A stretch of DNA of 64,000 bases from Pseudomonadota bacterium (lineage in GTDB: Bacteria; Pseudomonadota; Gammaproteobacteria; Burkholderiales; Burkholderiaceae_B): assembly GCA_023439305.1 (NCBI GenBank), contig JAEXOO010000032.1:62001-126000 (forward strand), written 5' to 3'. Below, in pieces: positions 34,765 to 46,307 of this stretch. Under the pieces are notes generated by a model, which was not told the origin of the DNA, searched no databases, and saw only the letters and a list, made by a program, of their open reading frames with translations. The position numbers were made by a program, and so were the translations under genes. Position 1 is the stretch's first letter. Every line of letters starts with the position of its first letter.

Positions 34765-37446
34765 ATGGATTCCTTTGCCAAGGAGACGCTTCCCGTTTCA
34801 CTTGAAGAGGAGATGCGCCGCAGCTACCTCGATTACGCCATGAGCGTGATCGTTGGCCGTGCTCTTCCCGACGTGCGAGATGGTTTGAAGCCTGTGCATC
34901 GCCGTGTCTTGTTTGCCATGCACGAGCTCAATAACGACTGGAATCGTGCCTACAAGAAGTCGGCCCGTATCGTGGGTGACGTCATCGGTAAATATCACCC
35001 CCATGGTGATTCCGCCGTTTATGACACCATTGTGCGTCTGGCGCAGGATTTCTCGCTGCGCTACACGCTGGTGGACGGACAGGGCAACTTCGGTTCCATC
35101 GATGGCGACAATGCCGCCGCCATGCGTTATACCGAAATCCGCCTGGCCAAGATCGCCCACGAGCTGTTGGCCGATATCGACCAGGAAACCGTGGACTTCG
35201 TGCCTAACTATGATGGCAGCGAAAAAGAGCCGGCGCTCTTACCGTCGCGCCTGCCCAACCTGCTGGTCAACGGCAGCTCGGGCATTGCCGTGGGCATGGC
35301 GACCAACATTCCGCCGCACAACCTGGCGGAGGTGGTCAATGGCTGCCTGTACTGCCTGCGCAACCCGGAGTGCACCATCGACGAGCTGATCGAGCACATT
35401 CCGGCGCCCGATTTTCCGACCGGCGGCATCATCTATGGCATGTCCGGCGTGCGCGAAGGCTACCGCACCGGCCGCGGCCGCGTCATCATGCGCGCCAGCA
35501 CGCACTTCGAAGACATGGAAAAAGGCAATCGCCAGGCCATCGTGGTCGATGCCATTCCTTATCAGGTCAATAAGAAGTCGCTGCAGGAACGCATTGCCGA
35601 GCTGGTCAACGAAAAGCGCATCGAAGGTATCTCCGATATCCGCGACGAGTCCGACAAGGACGGCATGCGCCTGGTGATCGAACTCAAGCGCGGTGAAGTG
35701 CCCGAAGTGGTGCTGAACAATCTGTACAAGAATACGCAGCTGCAGGAAACCTTCGGCATGAACATGGTGGCCCTGGTCGATGGCCAGCCCCGCGTGCTGA
35801 ACCTGAAGCAATTGGTTGAGTACTTCCTCAGCCATCGCCGCGAAGTAGTGACGCGCCGCACGGTGTTTCAGTTGCGCAAGGCCCGCGAGCGCGGTCACGT
35901 GCTGGAAGGCTTGGCTGTTGCCTTGGCCAATATCGATGACTTCATCGAGATCATCAAGGCAGCGCCGACGCCCCCGGTCGCCCGTCAGGACCTGATGGCC
36001 CGCGCCTGGGACTCCGGCCTGGTGCGCGAGATGCTTGCACGCGCCGATACCAGCGCCATCGTAGGCGGTCGTCAAGCCTATCGCCCCGACGATCTGGATC
36101 CCGAATTCGGCATGGGCGGCGACGGCCTCTATCGCCTGAGCGAAGTCCAGGCCCAGGAAATCCTGAACATGCGTCTGCAGCGCCTGACCGGGCTGGAGCA
36201 GGACAAGATCGTTCAGGAATACCGCGAAGTCATGGACAAGATCGCTGATCTGCTGGATATCCTGTCCAATCCTGCCCGTGTCTCGGCCATCATCGGCGAC
36301 GAGCTTATCGCTGTGCGCGATGAATTCTCCGCCACCGGCAAGGACCTGCGCCGTTCGCAGATCGAACACAATGCCACCGAGCTCGACACTGAAGACCTGA
36401 TCACCCCCATGGACATGGTGGTGACGCTCTCGCACAGCGGCTATATCAAGAGCCAGCCCTTGTCCGAGTACCGCGCTCAGCGTCGTGGCGGCCGCGGCAA
36501 GCAGGCCACCACCATGAAGGAAGACGACTGGATCGACCAGCTCTTCATTGCCAATACGCACGACTACCTGCTGTGCTTCTCCAACCGCGGCCGCGTGTAC
36601 TGGCTCAAGGTCTGGGAAGTGCCGCAAGGCTCGCGCAATGCGCGCGGTCGCCCCATTGTCAATATGTTCCCGCTGGAAGATGGCGAGAAGATCACAGTGG
36701 TGTTGTCGGTCAAGGAATTCAGCGAAGACCATTTCGTCTTCATGGCCACGTCTCGCGGCACGGTCAAGAAAACGCCGCTGTCGGATTTCTCCAATCCTCG
36801 CAAGGCCGGCATCATTGCCGTGGGCCTGGACGAAGGCGATTATTTGATCGGCGCGCAACTGACCGACGGTGTGCACGATGTCATGCTGTTCTCGGACGCC
36901 GGCAAGGCCGTGCGCTTTGACGAAGGCGATGTGCGTCCCATGGGTCGCGCGGCACGCGGCGTGCGCGGCATGATGCTGGAGGACGGCCAGTCCGTCATAG
37001 CCCTGCTAGTGGCTGAAGACGAAAGCCAGTCCGTGCTGACGGCAACCCAGAATGGTTTCGGCAAGCGTACGCCTATCGGCGAATACACGCGCCATGGCCG
37101 CGGTACCAAGGGCATGATCGCGATCCAGACCTCTACCCGCAACGGCAAGGTCGTGGGCGCCGTTCTGGTGCGCGACACCGACGAGATCATGCTGATCACT
37201 ACCGGCGGAGTCCTGGTCCGGACACGCGTGGCGGAAATCCGTGAAATGGGCCGCGCCACTCAGGGCGTGACACTCATCAGCGTGGATGACGACAGCGAAT
37301 TGTCGGGCGTGTACCGCGTGGTCGAGACCGATGACGACATGGACGCGAGCCTGGACGATGACGAGCAGGCCGAAGGCCAGGAACAGGATGATCAGCCCGC
37401 ACAGGCCGATGGCCAGGCGGACCCCACAGGCAAGGAAGACGTGTGA
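34765..37446 (+). CDS. gyrA: DNA gyrase subunit A
   Basis: 893 residues. The catalytic Tyr is residue 122 (MRYTEIR). The quinolone-resistance region reads GDSAVYDT with Ser 83 and Asp 87, so both classical resistance positions are wild type. The C-terminal beta-pinwheel contains the GyrA-box-like RRGGRGKQ. The acidic tail ([13 protein letters not shown]) is normal. Gyrase introduces negative supercoils with GyrB, which is not in the window. The stop overlaps the serC start as TGATG, making it the first gene of a long operon. Confidence 0.98.
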   Translation: MDSFAKETLPVSLEEEMRRSYLDYAMSVIVGRALPDVRDGLKPVHRRVLFAMHELNNDWNRAYKKSARIVGDVIGKYHPHGDSAVYDTIVRLAQDFSLRYTLVDGQGNFGSIDGDNAAAMRYTEIRLAKIAHELLADIDQETVDFVPNYDGSEKEPALLPSRLPNLLVNGSSGIAVGMATNIPPHNLAEVVNGCLYCLRNPECTIDELIEHIPAPDFPTGGIIYGMSGVREGYRTGRGRVIMRASTHFEDMEKGNRQAIVVDAIPYQVNKKSLQERIAELVNEKRIEGISDIRDESDKDGMRLVIELKRGEVPEVVLNNLYKNTQLQETFGMNMVALVDGQPRVLNLKQLVEYFLSHRREVVTRRTVFQLRKARERGHVLEGLAVALANIDDFIEIIKAAPTPPVARQDLMARAWDSGLVREMLARADTSAIVGGRQAYRPDDLDPEFGMGGDGLYRLSEVQAQEILNMRLQRLTGLEQDKIVQEYREVMDKIADLLDILSNPARVSAIIGDELIAVRDEFSATGKDLRRSQIEHNATELDTEDLITPMDMVVTLSHSGYIKSQPLSEYRAQRRGGRGKQATTMKEDDWIDQLFIANTHDYLLCFSNRGRVYWLKVWEVPQGSRNARGRPIVNMFPLEDGEKITVVLSVKEFSEDHFVFMATSRGTVKKTPLSDFSNPRKAGIIAVGLDEGDYLIGAQLTDGVHDVMLFSDAGKAVRFDEGDVRPMGRAARGVRGMMLEDGQSVIALLVAEDESQSVLTATQNGFGKRTPIGEYTRHGRGTKGMIAIQTSTRNGKVVGAVLVRDTDEIMLITTGGVLVRTRVAEIREMGRATQGVTLISVDDDSELSGVYRVVETDDDMDASLDDDEQAEGQEQDDQPAQADGQADPTGKEDV

Positions 37447-38555
37447 TGCGCGCATGGAATTTTTCGGCAGGCCCCTCGATGCTGCCGTTGGAAGTGCTGG
37501 AGCAGGCCGCCGCCGAAATGACGGATTGGCGTGGTACGGGCATGTCCATCATGGAAATGAGCCATCGCGGCAAGGACTATATGGGTGTGCGAGACGAGGC
37601 TGAAGCCGACTTGCGCGCCCTGCTGGCCGTGCCTGATGATTTTGCCGTGCTGTTCGTGCAGGGCGGGGCGCAAGGCCAGAATGGCCTGATCCCCCTGAAC
37701 CTGATCCAGCGCAACGGCAGCGGCAAGGCCGACTATGTGCTGTCGGGAAGCTGGTCCGTGAAGTCCTACGAGGAAGCCAAGCGCTACGGCGACATTCAGG
37801 TTGCCGGAACCAGCGGCCACGACTGGCAGGACCTGGGCCAGACCTGGGCGCCCTGGACCTGGTTCCAGGATCCGTCGCAGTGGCAGGTGCGCCCGGACGC
37901 GGCCTATCTGCATGTCTGCACCAACGAAACCATAGGCGGGGTCGAGTTCAACGATATTCCCAGCCTGGACGTTCCGGTGGTTGCAGACGTGTCCTCCAAC
38001 ATCCTGTCCTGCCCCATTGATTTTTCGCGCGTGTCGCTGGCCTATGCCGGCGCGCAGAAAAATGCCGGCATGTCCGGCATCGCCCTGATGATGATCCACA
38101 AGGATCTTCTGGGCCATGCCATGGATGTCTGTCCTTCCGCGTTCAACTACGCCAATATCGCTGCTCAGCAGTCCATGTTCAACACGCCGCCCACGTACTC
38201 CATCTACATGGCCGGCCTGGTGTTCAAGTGGTTGTTGCGCCAGGGCGGCGTGGCCGCCATCCAGGCGCGCAATGCGGTCAAGGCCCAGACGCTGTATGGC
38301 TATCTGGACGCTTCCGAGTTCTACGCTAACAAAGTGCATCCGGCCTATCGCTCCCGCATGAACGTGCCGTTCCTGCTGCGCGATGAATCCCTGAACAGTG
38401 CTTTCCTGGAACAGGCTCAGGCGGCAGGCCTGACGTCCCTGAAAGGGCACAAGAGCGTGGGCGGCATGCGCGCCTCGATCTACAACGCCATGCCGCTGGA
38501 GGGTGTGCAGGCGCTTATCGAATTCATGAACGACTTTGAACGACGGAATGGCTAA
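37446..38555 (+). CDS. serC: Phosphoserine aminotransferase SerC
   Basis: 369 residues from the ATG at 37446 that overlaps the gyr[20 protein letters not shown] at the start and the PLP-lysine Lys 205 in YAGAQKNAG are family marks. It converts 3-phosphohydroxypyruvate to phosphoserine, and in pyridoxal synthesis handles the erythronate analogue. It overlaps pheA by 8 bp. Confidence 0.96.
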   Translation: MRAWNFSAGPSMLPLEVLEQAAAEMTDWRGTGMSIMEMSHRGKDYMGVRDEAEADLRALLAVPDDFAVLFVQGGAQGQNGLIPLNLIQRNGSGKADYVLSGSWSVKSYEEAKRYGDIQVAGTSGHDWQDLGQTWAPWTWFQDPSQWQVRPDAAYLHVCTNETIGGVEFNDIPSLDVPVVADVSSNILSCPIDFSRVSLAYAGAQKNAGMSGIALMMIHKDLLGHAMDVCPSAFNYANIAAQQSMFNTPPTYSIYMAGLVFKWLLRQGGVAAIQARNAVKAQTLYGYLDASEFYANKVHPAYRSRMNVPFLLRDESLNSAFLEQAQAAGLTSLKGHKSVGGMRASIYNAMPLEGVQALIEFMNDFERRNG

Positions 38556-39639
38556 TACCTTACTTGAACGCCTGCAGCCCTGGCGCAACCGCATTGACGA
38601 ACTGGATCGCCAGATACTGGAACTGCTGAACGAACGGGCCCGTGCGGCGCTGGAAGTCGGCAAGATCAAGCAGGACTTCAACACGGACGAGGTCATCCTC
38701 AAGCCCGAACGCGAAGCGCGCATCGTGCGCCGCTTGCAGTCGGAGAACGACGGGCCTTTCACCCCCGCCGCCGTCGAGGCGGTCTGGGGCCAGATCATAT
38801 CGGCCTGTCGCGGCCTGGAAAGCGTGTTGCGGGTGGCCTACCTGGGCCCGCAGGGTTCGTTCTCCGAGCAGGCGGCCTACGAGCATTTCGGCCATGCGCT
38901 GGACAGCCTGCAATGCGACTCCTTTGACGAAGTGTTCCGCAGCGTGGAAGTGGGGCAGGCCGACGTGGGCATGGTGCCGGTGGAAAATTCCACCGAAGGT
39001 GCGGTCAATCGCACCCTGGATCTGCTGCTGAATTCGCCGCTGCGCGTATTGGGCGAACGGTCCATCCGGGTGCATCACAATCTGCTGACCCAGTCCGGCG
39101 CCATGGATGGGGTTACCCGCGTGATGGCGCATCCCCAGGCCCTGGCCCAGTGCCAGAACTGGCTGCAAAAACATCACCCGCAGCTCTTGCGCGAAGCGGC
39201 GTCCAGTAATGCCGAAGCGGCCCGCATCGCTGCTTCCGATCCTACTGTGGCCGCCATCGCCGGCAATACGGCTGTCACAGCCTGGAATCTAGGCGTGGTC
39301 GAATCGGGCATTCAGGACGACCCGCACAATCGCACCCGATTCCTGGCCATTGGCAATATCGAAGCGCTGCCCAGCGGCAATGACAAGACCAGCATCATTC
39401 TGGCCGTGCCCAATCGGGCGGGCGCCGTCTACGACATGCTCTCGCCGCTGGCGGTCCACGGCGTGTCCATGACGCGGCTGGAATCCCGCCCGGCCCGTAC
39501 CGGCCAATGGGAATACTATTTTTATGTCGACCTGATCGGCCATCGTGACGAGCCTGCCATGGCCGCCGCCCTGACCGAACTCAAGAAACAGGTCGCCTTC
39601 TTCAAGATCCTGGGTTCCTACCCCGTTAACGATTTTTGA
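38548..39639 (+). CDS. pheA: Bifunctional chorismate mutase / prephenate dehydratase
   Basis: 363 residues from ATG 38548. Residues 1-90 form an AroQ chorismate mutase ([19 protein letters not shown]). The prephenate dehydratase domain follows with [15 protein letters not shown] and [16 protein letters not shown]. The C-terminal ACT domain has [17 protein letters not shown] and the ESRP motif that binds phenylalanine for feedback inhibition. It makes phenylpyruvate. Its start lies inside the serC end. Confidence 0.96.
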   Translation: MANTLLERLQPWRNRIDELDRQILELLNERARAALEVGKIKQDFNTDEVILKPEREARIVRRLQSENDGPFTPAAVEAVWGQIISACRGLESVLRVAYLGPQGSFSEQAAYEHFGHALDSLQCDSFDEVFRSVEVGQADVGMVPVENSTEGAVNRTLDLLLNSPLRVLGERSIRVHHNLLTQSGAMDGVTRVMAHPQALAQCQNWLQKHHPQLLREAASSNAEAARIAASDPTVAAIAGNTAVTAWNLGVVESGIQDDPHNRTRFLAIGNIEALPSGNDKTSIILAVPNRAGAVYDMLSPLAVHGVSMTRLESRPARTGQWEYYFYVDLIGHRDEPAMAAALTELKKQVAFFKILGSYPVNDF

Positions 39640-39641
39640 TC

Positions 39642-40769
39642 ATGACAAGCACTCGCGCAGCACTGGAGACGGCAGTCGCCGACCACATCCTGGCCATCGC
39701 TCCTTATCAGCCCGGCAAGCCCGTCAGCGAAATCGCCCGCACCTTCGGCCTGGACGAGAGCGGCATCGTCAAGCTGGCCTCGAACGAAAACCCCTTGGGC
39801 ATGGCCGATTCCGTACGCGCCGCCGTGATGCGCGCCGTGCAGGAGCTGGGCCGTTATCCCGATCCCAATGGCTTTGACCTGAAGCAGGACCTGTCGCAGC
39901 GCTACGGGGTTCCGGCCGACTGGATCACCCTGGGCAATGGGTCCAACGACCTGCTGGAGCTGATCTCCCTGGTGTTTCTGGGGCCGGATGTGTCCTGCGT
40001 CTACGCCGAACATGCGTTTACGGTCTACAAGCTGTGTACGCAAGAGCGAGGTGCGCGCCACATCATGGTGCCGGCCGTGGATTACGGCCACGACCTGGAC
40101 GCCATGCTGACGGCTATTTGTCCGGATACACGCCTGCTGTTCATTGCCAATCCCAACAACCCGACTGGCACCTTCTTGCCCGCCGAGCGGATCGAGGCAT
40201 TCCTCGCCCTGGTGTGGGAGCGTCATGGCCGTCAGGTTACGGTGGTGCTGGACGAGGCCTATAACGAATACCTGGATCCGGAGCTGCGGTTCGACAGCGC
40301 CGACATGGTGCGCCGCTATCCCAATCTGATCGTGACGCGCACCTTCTCCAAGGCGTATGGCCTGGCCGGCCTGCGCGTGGGCTATGCCCTGGCGCAAGCC
40401 GAGCTGACCGATGTATTGAATCGCGTGCGTCAGCCTTTCAATGTCAATAGCGTGGCGCTGGAGGCGGCGCGCGCTGCTCTGGCCGACCAGGACTTTCTGC
40501 AGCGCAGCTACGAGCTGAATCAGGCCGGCAAGCATTTCCTGGTCCAGTTCTTCGAGTCCATGGGGCTGGAATATGTGCCTAGCCACGGCAACTTCATTCT
40601 GGTGCGAGTGGGCGATGCCGCTGCGGTCAATCTGGCTCTGCTCAAACAAGGCGTCATCGTACGTCCGGTGGCCGGGGATGGTTTGCCCGAGCACCTGCGT
40701 ATCACCATCGGCCTGCCGGAGGAGAACCAGCGCTTTGCGCAGGCTCTGGCCGGCATTTTGCAGGATTGA
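39642..40769 (+). CDS. hisC: Histidinol-phosphate aminotransferase HisC (possibly also aromatic)
   Basis: 375 residues from the ATG two bases after the pheA stop. Motifs: LASNENPLG, GRYPDPNGFDLK, NPNNPTGTF, and the PLP-lysine Lys 237 in TFSKAYGLAGLRVGY. Located among phenylalanine and tyrosine genes, it is likely to work on aromatic keto acids as well as histidinol phosphate, as is common for such hisC copies. The main his operon is not in this window. Confidence 0.93.
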   Translation: MTSTRAALETAVADHILAIAPYQPGKPVSEIARTFGLDESGIVKLASNENPLGMADSVRAAVMRAVQELGRYPDPNGFDLKQDLSQRYGVPADWITLGNGSNDLLELISLVFLGPDVSCVYAEHAFTVYKLCTQERGARHIMVPAVDYGHDLDAMLTAICPDTRLLFIANPNNPTGTFLPAERIEAFLALVWERHGRQVTVVLDEAYNEYLDPELRFDSADMVRRYPNLIVTRTFSKAYGLAGLRVGYALAQAELTDVLNRVRQPFNVNSVALEAARAALADQDFLQRSYELNQAGKHFLVQFFESMGLEYVPSHGNFILVRVGDAAAVNLALLKQGVIVRPVAGDGLPEHLRITIGLPEENQRFAQALAGILQD

Positions 40770-40771
40770 TC

Positions 40772-41677
40772 ATGACAGCACTGCCTGAGTCAGTGACGCC
40801 GGCGCCACTGATTCCGGTGCTCGCTGTGGTCGGGGTGGGGTTGATCGGGGGCTCGGTCGCCTTGGCGCTCAAGCGCGCCGGGGCCGTGGGACGCGTGGTG
40901 GGCGTAGGCCGACAGCTCAAGACGCTGCGACGAGCCCAGGAGCTGGGGCTGATCGATGACATCGCCACGCTGGAGCAAGCCGCTGCCCAAGCAGACCTCA
41001 TCATGCTCGCCACGCCGATCGGAGCCATGGGCCCTGTCTTGCGCGCCTTGCAGCCCCATTTGCGCGATGACACCATCATCAGCGACGCCGGCAGCACCAA
41101 GGTGGACGTCGTGCAGGTGGCGCGGGAGGCCCTGGGCGAGCGCATCGCCCAGTTTATCCCGGGGCATCCCATCGCGGGCGCCGAGACCTTGGGGCCGGAT
41201 GCCGCGCGTGCGGATCTGTACGAAGGCCGCAATGTCATCCTTACCCCTTTGGACGAAAACCCTGCGCAGGCGCGTAAGCGGCTGATCGCGGTCTGGGAGC
41301 AGTGCGGCGCGCGCGTCATGCTGATGGATCCCCCGACCCACGATCAAGTGCTGGCCTCGGTCAGCCATGTGCCGCATTTCCTGTCTTCGGTGTTCATGTG
41401 GCAGGTGGCCTCCAGCGCAAACTCGGATCAGCGCTTCGCCCTGGCGGGGACGGGGTTCCGCGATTTCACCCGTATCGCCGCCGGGTCGGCAGAGGTCTGG
41501 CGTGATATTTTCCTGAGCAATCGCAGTGCCGTGCTGTCCGAACTCAAAGAGGTCCGGCAGGCGCTGGATCACGCCGAGCAGGCTCTGCAGGACGGCGATG
41601 ATCAGGCTTTATATGAATTTCTGGAGCGCGCTGCGTTGGCGCGCCGTTTTTGGGCGAGCAGGAGCGGTTTGAAATGA
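40772..41677 (+). CDS. tyrA: Prephenate dehydrogenase TyrA
   Basis: 301 residues from ATG 40772, two bases after the hisC stop. The NAD-binding motif is [22 protein letters not shown] and SHVPHFLSS are family motifs for the prephenate/arogenate dehydrogenase fold. It makes 4-hydroxyphenylpyruvate for tyrosine. The stop overlaps the aroA start as ATGA. Confidence 0.95.
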   Translation: MTALPESVTPAPLIPVLAVVGVGLIGGSVALALKRAGAVGRVVGVGRQLKTLRRAQELGLIDDIATLEQAAAQADLIMLATPIGAMGPVLRALQPHLRDDTIISDAGSTKVDVVQVAREALGERIAQFIPGHPIAGAETLGPDAARADLYEGRNVILTPLDENPAQARKRLIAVWEQCGARVMLMDPPTHDQVLASVSHVPHFLSSVFMWQVASSANSDQRFALAGTGFRDFTRIAAGSAEVWRDIFLSNRSAVLSELKEVRQALDHAEQALQDGDDQALYEFLERAALARRFWASRSGLK

Positions 41678-42996
41678 GCCAGAACGATTCTATAGTCTTG
41701 GACCCCATCACGCAGGCTCGGGGAGAGCTGATGCTGCCCGGTTCCAAGAGCATCTCCAATCGGGCGTTGCTGCTGGCCGCTCTGGCGCGTGGTCGCACCC
41801 GGCTGGAAGGCCTGCTGCATTCGGACGACACGCGCGTCATGCTGGCCGCTTTGCGCCAGATGGGCGTGGACGTGCAGGACCTGGGGCAGGGCACGGTAGA
41901 GATCGATGGCGGGGCGCCCTTTGCGCTGCGCGATGCCGATCTGTTCCTGGGCAATGCCGGCACGGCCTTTCGTTCGCTGACGGCGGCGCTGGCCTTGATG
42001 GGCGGGCGATTTACATTGAGCGGCATTGCCCGCATGCACGAGCGGCCTATCGGCGATCTGGTGGATGCTCTGCGACGTCTGGGCGCCGATGTCAGCTATC
42101 TGGGTAACGAAGGCTATCCGCCACTGGCGATCGGCGCCGCTCCGCAGGACGGAAGCCGCCGCGTCTCGGTCAAAGGCTCGGTGTCCAGTCAGTTCCTGAC
42201 CGCCTTGCTGATGGCCGCGCCTTTGTTGACCGCCCAGACAGGACAGGATCTGTGCGTCGAGGTGGACGGCGAGCTGATCTCCAAACCGTATATCGAAATC
42301 ACGCTGGCCATGATGGCCCGTTTCGGCGTGACCGTGCAGCGCGATGGCTGGCGCAGCTTTACCGTGCCGGCGGCTGCGGCCTATGTCAGCCCCGGCCTTT
42401 ATCCTGTAGAGGGAGACGCTTCGTCGGCCTCGTACTTCATCGCCCTTGGCGCTTTGGGCGGCGGACCCGTGCGCATTCGCGGCGTGGGCACCGACAGCCT
42501 GCAGGGCGACATCCAGTTTGCCGACGTGGCTCAGGCCATGGGCGCGCGCATCGAGCGCCATCCGCAGGAACTGGTAGTCAGCGGTCCGTGCGTGGCGCGT
42601 GGCGAGCGTCTGAAGGCGTTCGACCTGGATTTCAATCGCATACCTGACGCGGCCATGACGGCTGCCGCCATGGCCATGTTTGCCGACGGCCCGTGCACCT
42701 TGCGCAATATCGCGAGCTGGCGGGTCAAGGAAACGGATCGCATCCATGCCATGCATACCGAGCTGGCTAAGCTGGGCGCCCGTGTGGAGTCCGGCCCCGA
42801 CTGGCTGACTGTGCACCCCATTCAGGGGGGCGACTGGCGGGCAGCCAGCATTCACACCTACGACGATCATCGTATCGCCATGTGTTTTTCACTGGCCAGT
42901 TTCGGCCCGGTGCCGGTCACGATCCTGGATCCGGGCTGCGTCAGCAAGACCTTTCCTGATTATTTTTCCGTTTTCAAGCAGCTGGTGCAGGCATGA
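41674..42996 (+). CDS. aroA: EPSP synthase AroA (class I, with Ser at position 101)
   Basis: 440 residues from the ATG that overlaps the tyrA stop. Motifs: [17 protein letters not shown], the glyphosate loop [35 protein letters not shown] and the C-terminal [10 protein letters not shown] and [11 protein letters not shown]. It joins shikimate-3-phosphate and PEP. Residue 101 (TCG) is Ser, where class I enzymes normally have Pro (AMRPL in E. coli); Pro101Ser is a known substitution that lowers glyphosate sensitivity. The neighbouring Gly 96 equivalent is unchanged. It overlaps cmk as ATGA. Confidence 0.96.
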   Translation: MSQNDSIVLDPITQARGELMLPGSKSISNRALLLAALARGRTRLEGLLHSDDTRVMLAALRQMGVDVQDLGQGTVEIDGGAPFALRDADLFLGNAGTAFRSLTAALALMGGRFTLSGIARMHERPIGDLVDALRRLGADVSYLGNEGYPPLAIGAAPQDGSRRVSVKGSVSSQFLTALLMAAPLLTAQTGQDLCVEVDGELISKPYIEITLAMMARFGVTVQRDGWRSFTVPAAAAYVSPGLYPVEGDASSASYFIALGALGGGPVRIRGVGTDSLQGDIQFADVAQAMGARIERHPQELVVSGPCVARGERLKAFDLDFNRIPDAAMTAAAMAMFADGPCTLRNIASWRVKETDRIHAMHTELAKLGARVESGPDWLTVHPIQGGDWRAASIHTYDDHRIAMCFSLASFGPVPVTILDPGCVSKTFPDYFSVFKQLVQA

Positions 42997-43673
42997 CCGA
43001 AACCCATTTTATTCCCGTCATCACGATCGACGGCCCTACGGCCTCGGGCAAGGGTACCATTGCCCACCAGGTGGCTGATCGCCTGGGCTGGCATACGCTG
43101 GACAGCGGCGCGCTGTACCGGCTGACCGCCTTGTCGTGCCTGCGCCGACAGGCCGACGTGACAGACGAGGCCCAGGTCGAGCGCATTGCCGCCGAGCTGG
43201 ATATCCGCTTTCAGTATCCCGCCACCTTCCTGGAGGGTGAAGATGTCAGCGAGGCCATACGCCAGGAAGAGGTCGGCAATCTGGCCTCCCAGGTAGCCGT
43301 CATGCCGGGCGTGCGCGCCGCCTTGCTGCAACGCCAGCGTGATTTCCGCGTGGCGCCTGGCCTGGTGGGCGACGGCCGGGATATGGGGACTGTCGTATTT
43401 CCGGATGCGCCCTTGAAGATATTCTTGCTGGCCGATGCGCAGGTGCGGGCAGAAAGAAGATGTAAACAGTTGAGCGAAAAGGGGATTTCTGCTAATCTAA
43501 CGAGTCTTCTGGAAGACCTTCGCGCGCGCGATGAACGCGACCGCACCCGGGCCCTGGCCCCTTTGGTGCCAGCGCAAGGCGCCCATGTCGTGGATTCGTC
43601 CCGGCTCAGCATCGAAGAAACCGTAACTATCGTGCTCGATCTCTGGTCGGGCGTGTCGTTCCCGACGGCGTAA
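42993..43673 (+). CDS. cmk: Cytidylate kinase
   Basis: 226 residues. The P-loop is GPTASGKG (14-21), followed by [12 protein letters not shown] and the conserved [21 protein letters not shown] region broken over two strands. It phosphorylates CMP and dCMP. Its start overlaps the aroA stop by 4 bp. Confidence 0.96.
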   Translation: MTETHFIPVITIDGPTASGKGTIAHQVADRLGWHTLDSGALYRLTALSCLRRQADVTDEAQVERIAAELDIRFQYPATFLEGEDVSEAIRQEEVGNLASQVAVMPGVRAALLQRQRDFRVAPGLVGDGRDMGTVVFPDAPLKIFLLADAQVRAERRCKQLSEKGISANLTSLLEDLRARDERDRTRALAPLVPAQGAHVVDSSRLSIEETVTIVLDLWSGVSFPTA

Positions 43674-43701
43674 TTCCGCGCCGTTCGGGCTTTGTTCACT
43701 C

Positions 43702-43726
43702 CACCGGGTTCGCCTGGTGTGTTTTT
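43702..43726 (+). terminator. Terminator-like hairpin between cmk and rpsA
   Basis: CACCGGG (43702-43708), TTCG loop, CCTGGTG (43713-43719), then TGTTTTT. It probably trims or attenuates transcription from the aromatic operon into rpsA. Confidence 0.6.
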
Positions 43727-43756
43727 AAAAGCCATTTTGGCTGATGGATTGATTTA

Positions 43757-45475
43757 ATGTCCACTAACCTTCACACAGACGCAACAGGCGGCGAAAGCTT
43801 TGCCGATTTGTTTGCAGAAAGCATCAAAAACCAAGACCTGAAAAGCGGCGAAGTCATTTCCGCCGAAGTTCTGCGTATCGACCACAACTACGTTCTGGTC
43901 AATGCCGGTCTGAAGTCCGAGGCCCTGATCCCCCTCGAAGAATTCCTGAACGATCAAGGCGAGCTGGAAGTCCAAGCTGGCGATTTCGTATCCGTGGCCA
44001 TCGATGCTTTCGAAAACGGCTATGGCGACACCATTCTGTCCCGCGATCGCGCCAAGCGTCTGTCGGCCTGGCTGTCCCTCGAGCAGGCGCTCGAGTCCGG
44101 CGAGCTGGTCAACGGTACCATCACCGGCAAGGTCAAGGGCGGCCTGACCGTCATGACCAACGGCATCCGCGCCTTCCTGCCCGGTTCGCTGGTTGATCTG
44201 CGTCCTGTCAAGGACACCACGCCGTACGAAGGCAAGACCCTGGAATTCAAGGTCATCAAGCTGGATCGCAAGCGCAACAACGTTGTGCTGTCGCGTCGCG
44301 CTGTGCTGGAAGCCTCCATGGGCGAAGAGCGTCAGAAGCTGCTGGAAACCCTGTCCGAAGGCGCCATCGTCAAGGGCATCGTCAAGAACATCACCGACTA
44401 CGGTGCGTTCGTGGACCTGGGCGGCATCGACGGCCTGCTGCACATCACCGACATGGCCTGGCGCCGTGTCCGTCACCCATCCGAAGTTCTGCAGGTGGGT
44501 CAGGAAATCGAAGCCAAGGTTCTCAAGTTCGACCAGGAAAAGAGCCGCGTCTCCCTGGGCGTCAAGCAGCTGGGCGAAGATCCATGGATCGGTCTGGCAC
44601 GTCGCTACCCACAAAACACCCGTCTGTTCGGCAAGGTTACCAACCTGACCGACTACGGTGCATTCGTTGAAGTGGAAGACGGCATCGAAGGCCTGGTGCA
44701 CGTGTCCGAAATGGACTGGACCAACAAGAACGTCGACCCACGCAAGGTTGTGACCCTGGGTGAAGAAGTCGAAGTCATGGTTCTGGAAATCGACGAAGAC
44801 CGTCGTCGCATTTCGCTGGGTATGAAGCAGTGCCGCGCCAACCCTTGGGAAGATTTCGCGATCAACTTCAAGCGCGGCGACAAGGTTCGCGGCGCCATCA
44901 AGTCGATCACCGACTTCGGCGTGTTCGTCGGTCTGCCTGGCGGCATCGACGGTCTGGTGCACCTGTCCGACCTGTCCTGGTCCGAATCCGGCGAAGAAGC
45001 TGTGCGCAACTTCAAGAAGGGCGACGAAGTGGATGCCGTGGTTCTGGGCATCGACACCGACAAGGAACGCATCTCCCTGGGCATCAAGCAACTGGAAGGC
45101 GATCCGTTCAACAACTTCGTGGCCACCTACGACAAGGGCGCCGTGGTGAACGGCGTGATCAAGTCGGTTGAGCCCAAGGGTGCCGTCGTGACCCTGTCGC
45201 TGGACGTCGAAGGCTACCTGCGCGCTTCCGAGATCTCCTCGGGCCGCGTTGAAGACGCCACCACCGTCCTGAAAGAAGGCCAGGAAATCGACACCATGAT
45301 CCTGAGCGTGGACCGCAAGACCCGTTCGATCCAACTGTCGATCAAGGCTCGCGACACCGCCGAAACCGCTCAATCCATGGCCCGTCTGTCCGAAGCCAGC
45401 GCTTCGTCCGGTACGACCAATCTGGGTGCTCTGCTGCGTGCTAAGCTGGACCAGCAGCAACGTGACGACGGTTAA
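43757..45475 (+). CDS. rpsA: 30S ribosomal protein S1
   Basis: 572 residues with six S1 RNA-binding repeats (for example [19 protein letters not shown], and the later [19 protein letters not shown]). It binds mRNA leaders and the ribosome and is essential for most initiation. Codon use is strongly biased to C-ending codons, as in highly expressed genes. A hairpin precedes it and ihfB follows after 5 bp. Confidence 0.98.
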   Translation: MSTNLHTDATGGESFADLFAESIKNQDLKSGEVISAEVLRIDHNYVLVNAGLKSEALIPLEEFLNDQGELEVQAGDFVSVAIDAFENGYGDTILSRDRAKRLSAWLSLEQALESGELVNGTITGKVKGGLTVMTNGIRAFLPGSLVDLRPVKDTTPYEGKTLEFKVIKLDRKRNNVVLSRRAVLEASMGEERQKLLETLSEGAIVKGIVKNITDYGAFVDLGGIDGLLHITDMAWRRVRHPSEVLQVGQEIEAKVLKFDQEKSRVSLGVKQLGEDPWIGLARRYPQNTRLFGKVTNLTDYGAFVEVEDGIEGLVHVSEMDWTNKNVDPRKVVTLGEEVEVMVLEIDEDRRRISLGMKQCRANPWEDFAINFKRGDKVRGAIKSITDFGVFVGLPGGIDGLVHLSDLSWSESGEEAVRNFKKGDEVDAVVLGIDTDKERISLGIKQLEGDPFNNFVATYDKGAVVNGVIKSVEPKGAVVTLSLDVEGYLRASEISSGRVEDATTVLKEGQEIDTMILSVDRKTRSIQLSIKARDTAETAQSMARLSEASASSGTTNLGALLRAKLDQQQRDDG

Positions 45476-45480
45476 TCAGC

Positions 45481-45840
45481 GTGACCAAGTCTGAGCTGAT
45501 CGCGCTGTTGGCCAGCCGCTATCCGCAGCTGGCCCTGCGCGACATGGATTTCGCCGTGAAAACGGTACTCGACTCTATGACCCAGGCCCTGGCCAACGGT
45601 CAGCGAATCGAAATCCGCGGATTTGGCAGCTTTTCGCTCTCCACCCGCTCCCCGCGGGTGGGGCGCAATCCCAAGTCGGGTGAAAAAGTGCTGGTGCCTG
45701 GTAAACAGGTGCCGCATTTCAAGGCCGGCAAGGAATTGCGCGAACGTGTGGATTCTGTTTTTCTCCAGCAGGAACAGATTGAAACAGACGATCAGTCGTC
45801 GGCGTTCGAGCAGCTGAATGCGCGGGTCCGTCACGGCTAA
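45481..45840 (+). CDS. ihfB: Integration host factor beta subunit
   Basis: 119 residues from a GTG start. The HU/IHF fold is clear: [41 protein letters not shown] with the DNA-intercalating Pro in the arm, and [12 protein letters not shown]. The tail of about 20 residues past the family core ([20 protein letters not shown]) is an extension. It bends DNA with IhfA. Confidence 0.95.
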   Translation: MTKSELIALLASRYPQLALRDMDFAVKTVLDSMTQALANGQRIEIRGFGSFSLSTRSPRVGRNPKSGEKVLVPGKQVPHFKAGKELRERVDSVFLQQEQIETDDQSSAFEQLNARVRHG

Positions 45841-45862
45841 AGACACCCTTGCAAGCTGATAA

Positions 45863-45890
45863 AACAGGCCCTTTACAGGGCCTGTTTTGC
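45863..45890 (+). terminator. Terminator after ihfB
   Basis: AACAGGCCC (45863-45871), loop TTTACA, GGGCCTGTT (45878-45886), then TT. A short U-run. Confidence 0.8.
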
Positions 45891-45955
45891 GTGTGCGCTA
45901 AAATGGCCTTCCACGTACAATCAGACCTTATAAAAATATTGTTGGAGCCTTAATA

Positions 45956-46288
45956 ATGCGCTATCTCATCTGGGTACTGCGTCTGCTGGTCTTTGTGATC
46001 GTGCTGCTGTTCGCGCTCAAGAACACCGAGCCTGTGCAGGTGAATTTCTTTGCCGAGCACATTATTCAGGACGTGCCGCTGATCGTTGTCATGCTGGGCG
46101 CCTTTATTCTGGGACTGCTCATGGGCCTGCTGCTCATGATCGGCGCGATCATGCGTCGTCGTCGCGAGAACAATCGCTTGCGCCGCGAAATCGACCGCCT
46201 GCAAGAGCGGCTCGAGCTGTCCGGCCAGGCCTCCGTGACCGCGCCTGCGGTCGCGCCCGAAACAGTGGCCCCCCTGGCGCCTCTGTAA
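45956..46288 (+). CDS. lapA: LapA-family (DUF1049) inner-membrane protein
   Basis: 110 residues with two membrane helices (LLVFVIVLLFALKNT, and PLIVVMLGAFILGLLMGLLLM) and a basic coiled-coil tail (RRRRENNRLRREIDRLQERL). It partners LapB, which follows 19 bp later, in control of LPS amount through FtsH and LpxC. Confidence 0.9.
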   Translation: MRYLIWVLRLLVFVIVLLFALKNTEPVQVNFFAEHIIQDVPLIVVMLGAFILGLLMGLLLMIGAIMRRRRENNRLRREIDRLQERLELSGQASVTAPAVAPETVAPLAPL

Positions 46289-46307
46289 TTAGCCGGAGTA
46301 ACACACA

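Noticed and set aside
35011..35025. Quinolone-resistance changes in gyrA
   Set aside because: Codons 83 and 87 encode Ser and Asp, the sensitive state.
35239..36876. A 545-residue open frame antisense to gyrA
   Set aside because: It is the complement of a real gene with strong codon bias; it has His-rich low-complexity composition.
43754..45460. A 568-residue open frame antisense to rpsA
   Set aside because: Caused by GC-rich codon bias of the highly expressed rpsA; no protein-like features.
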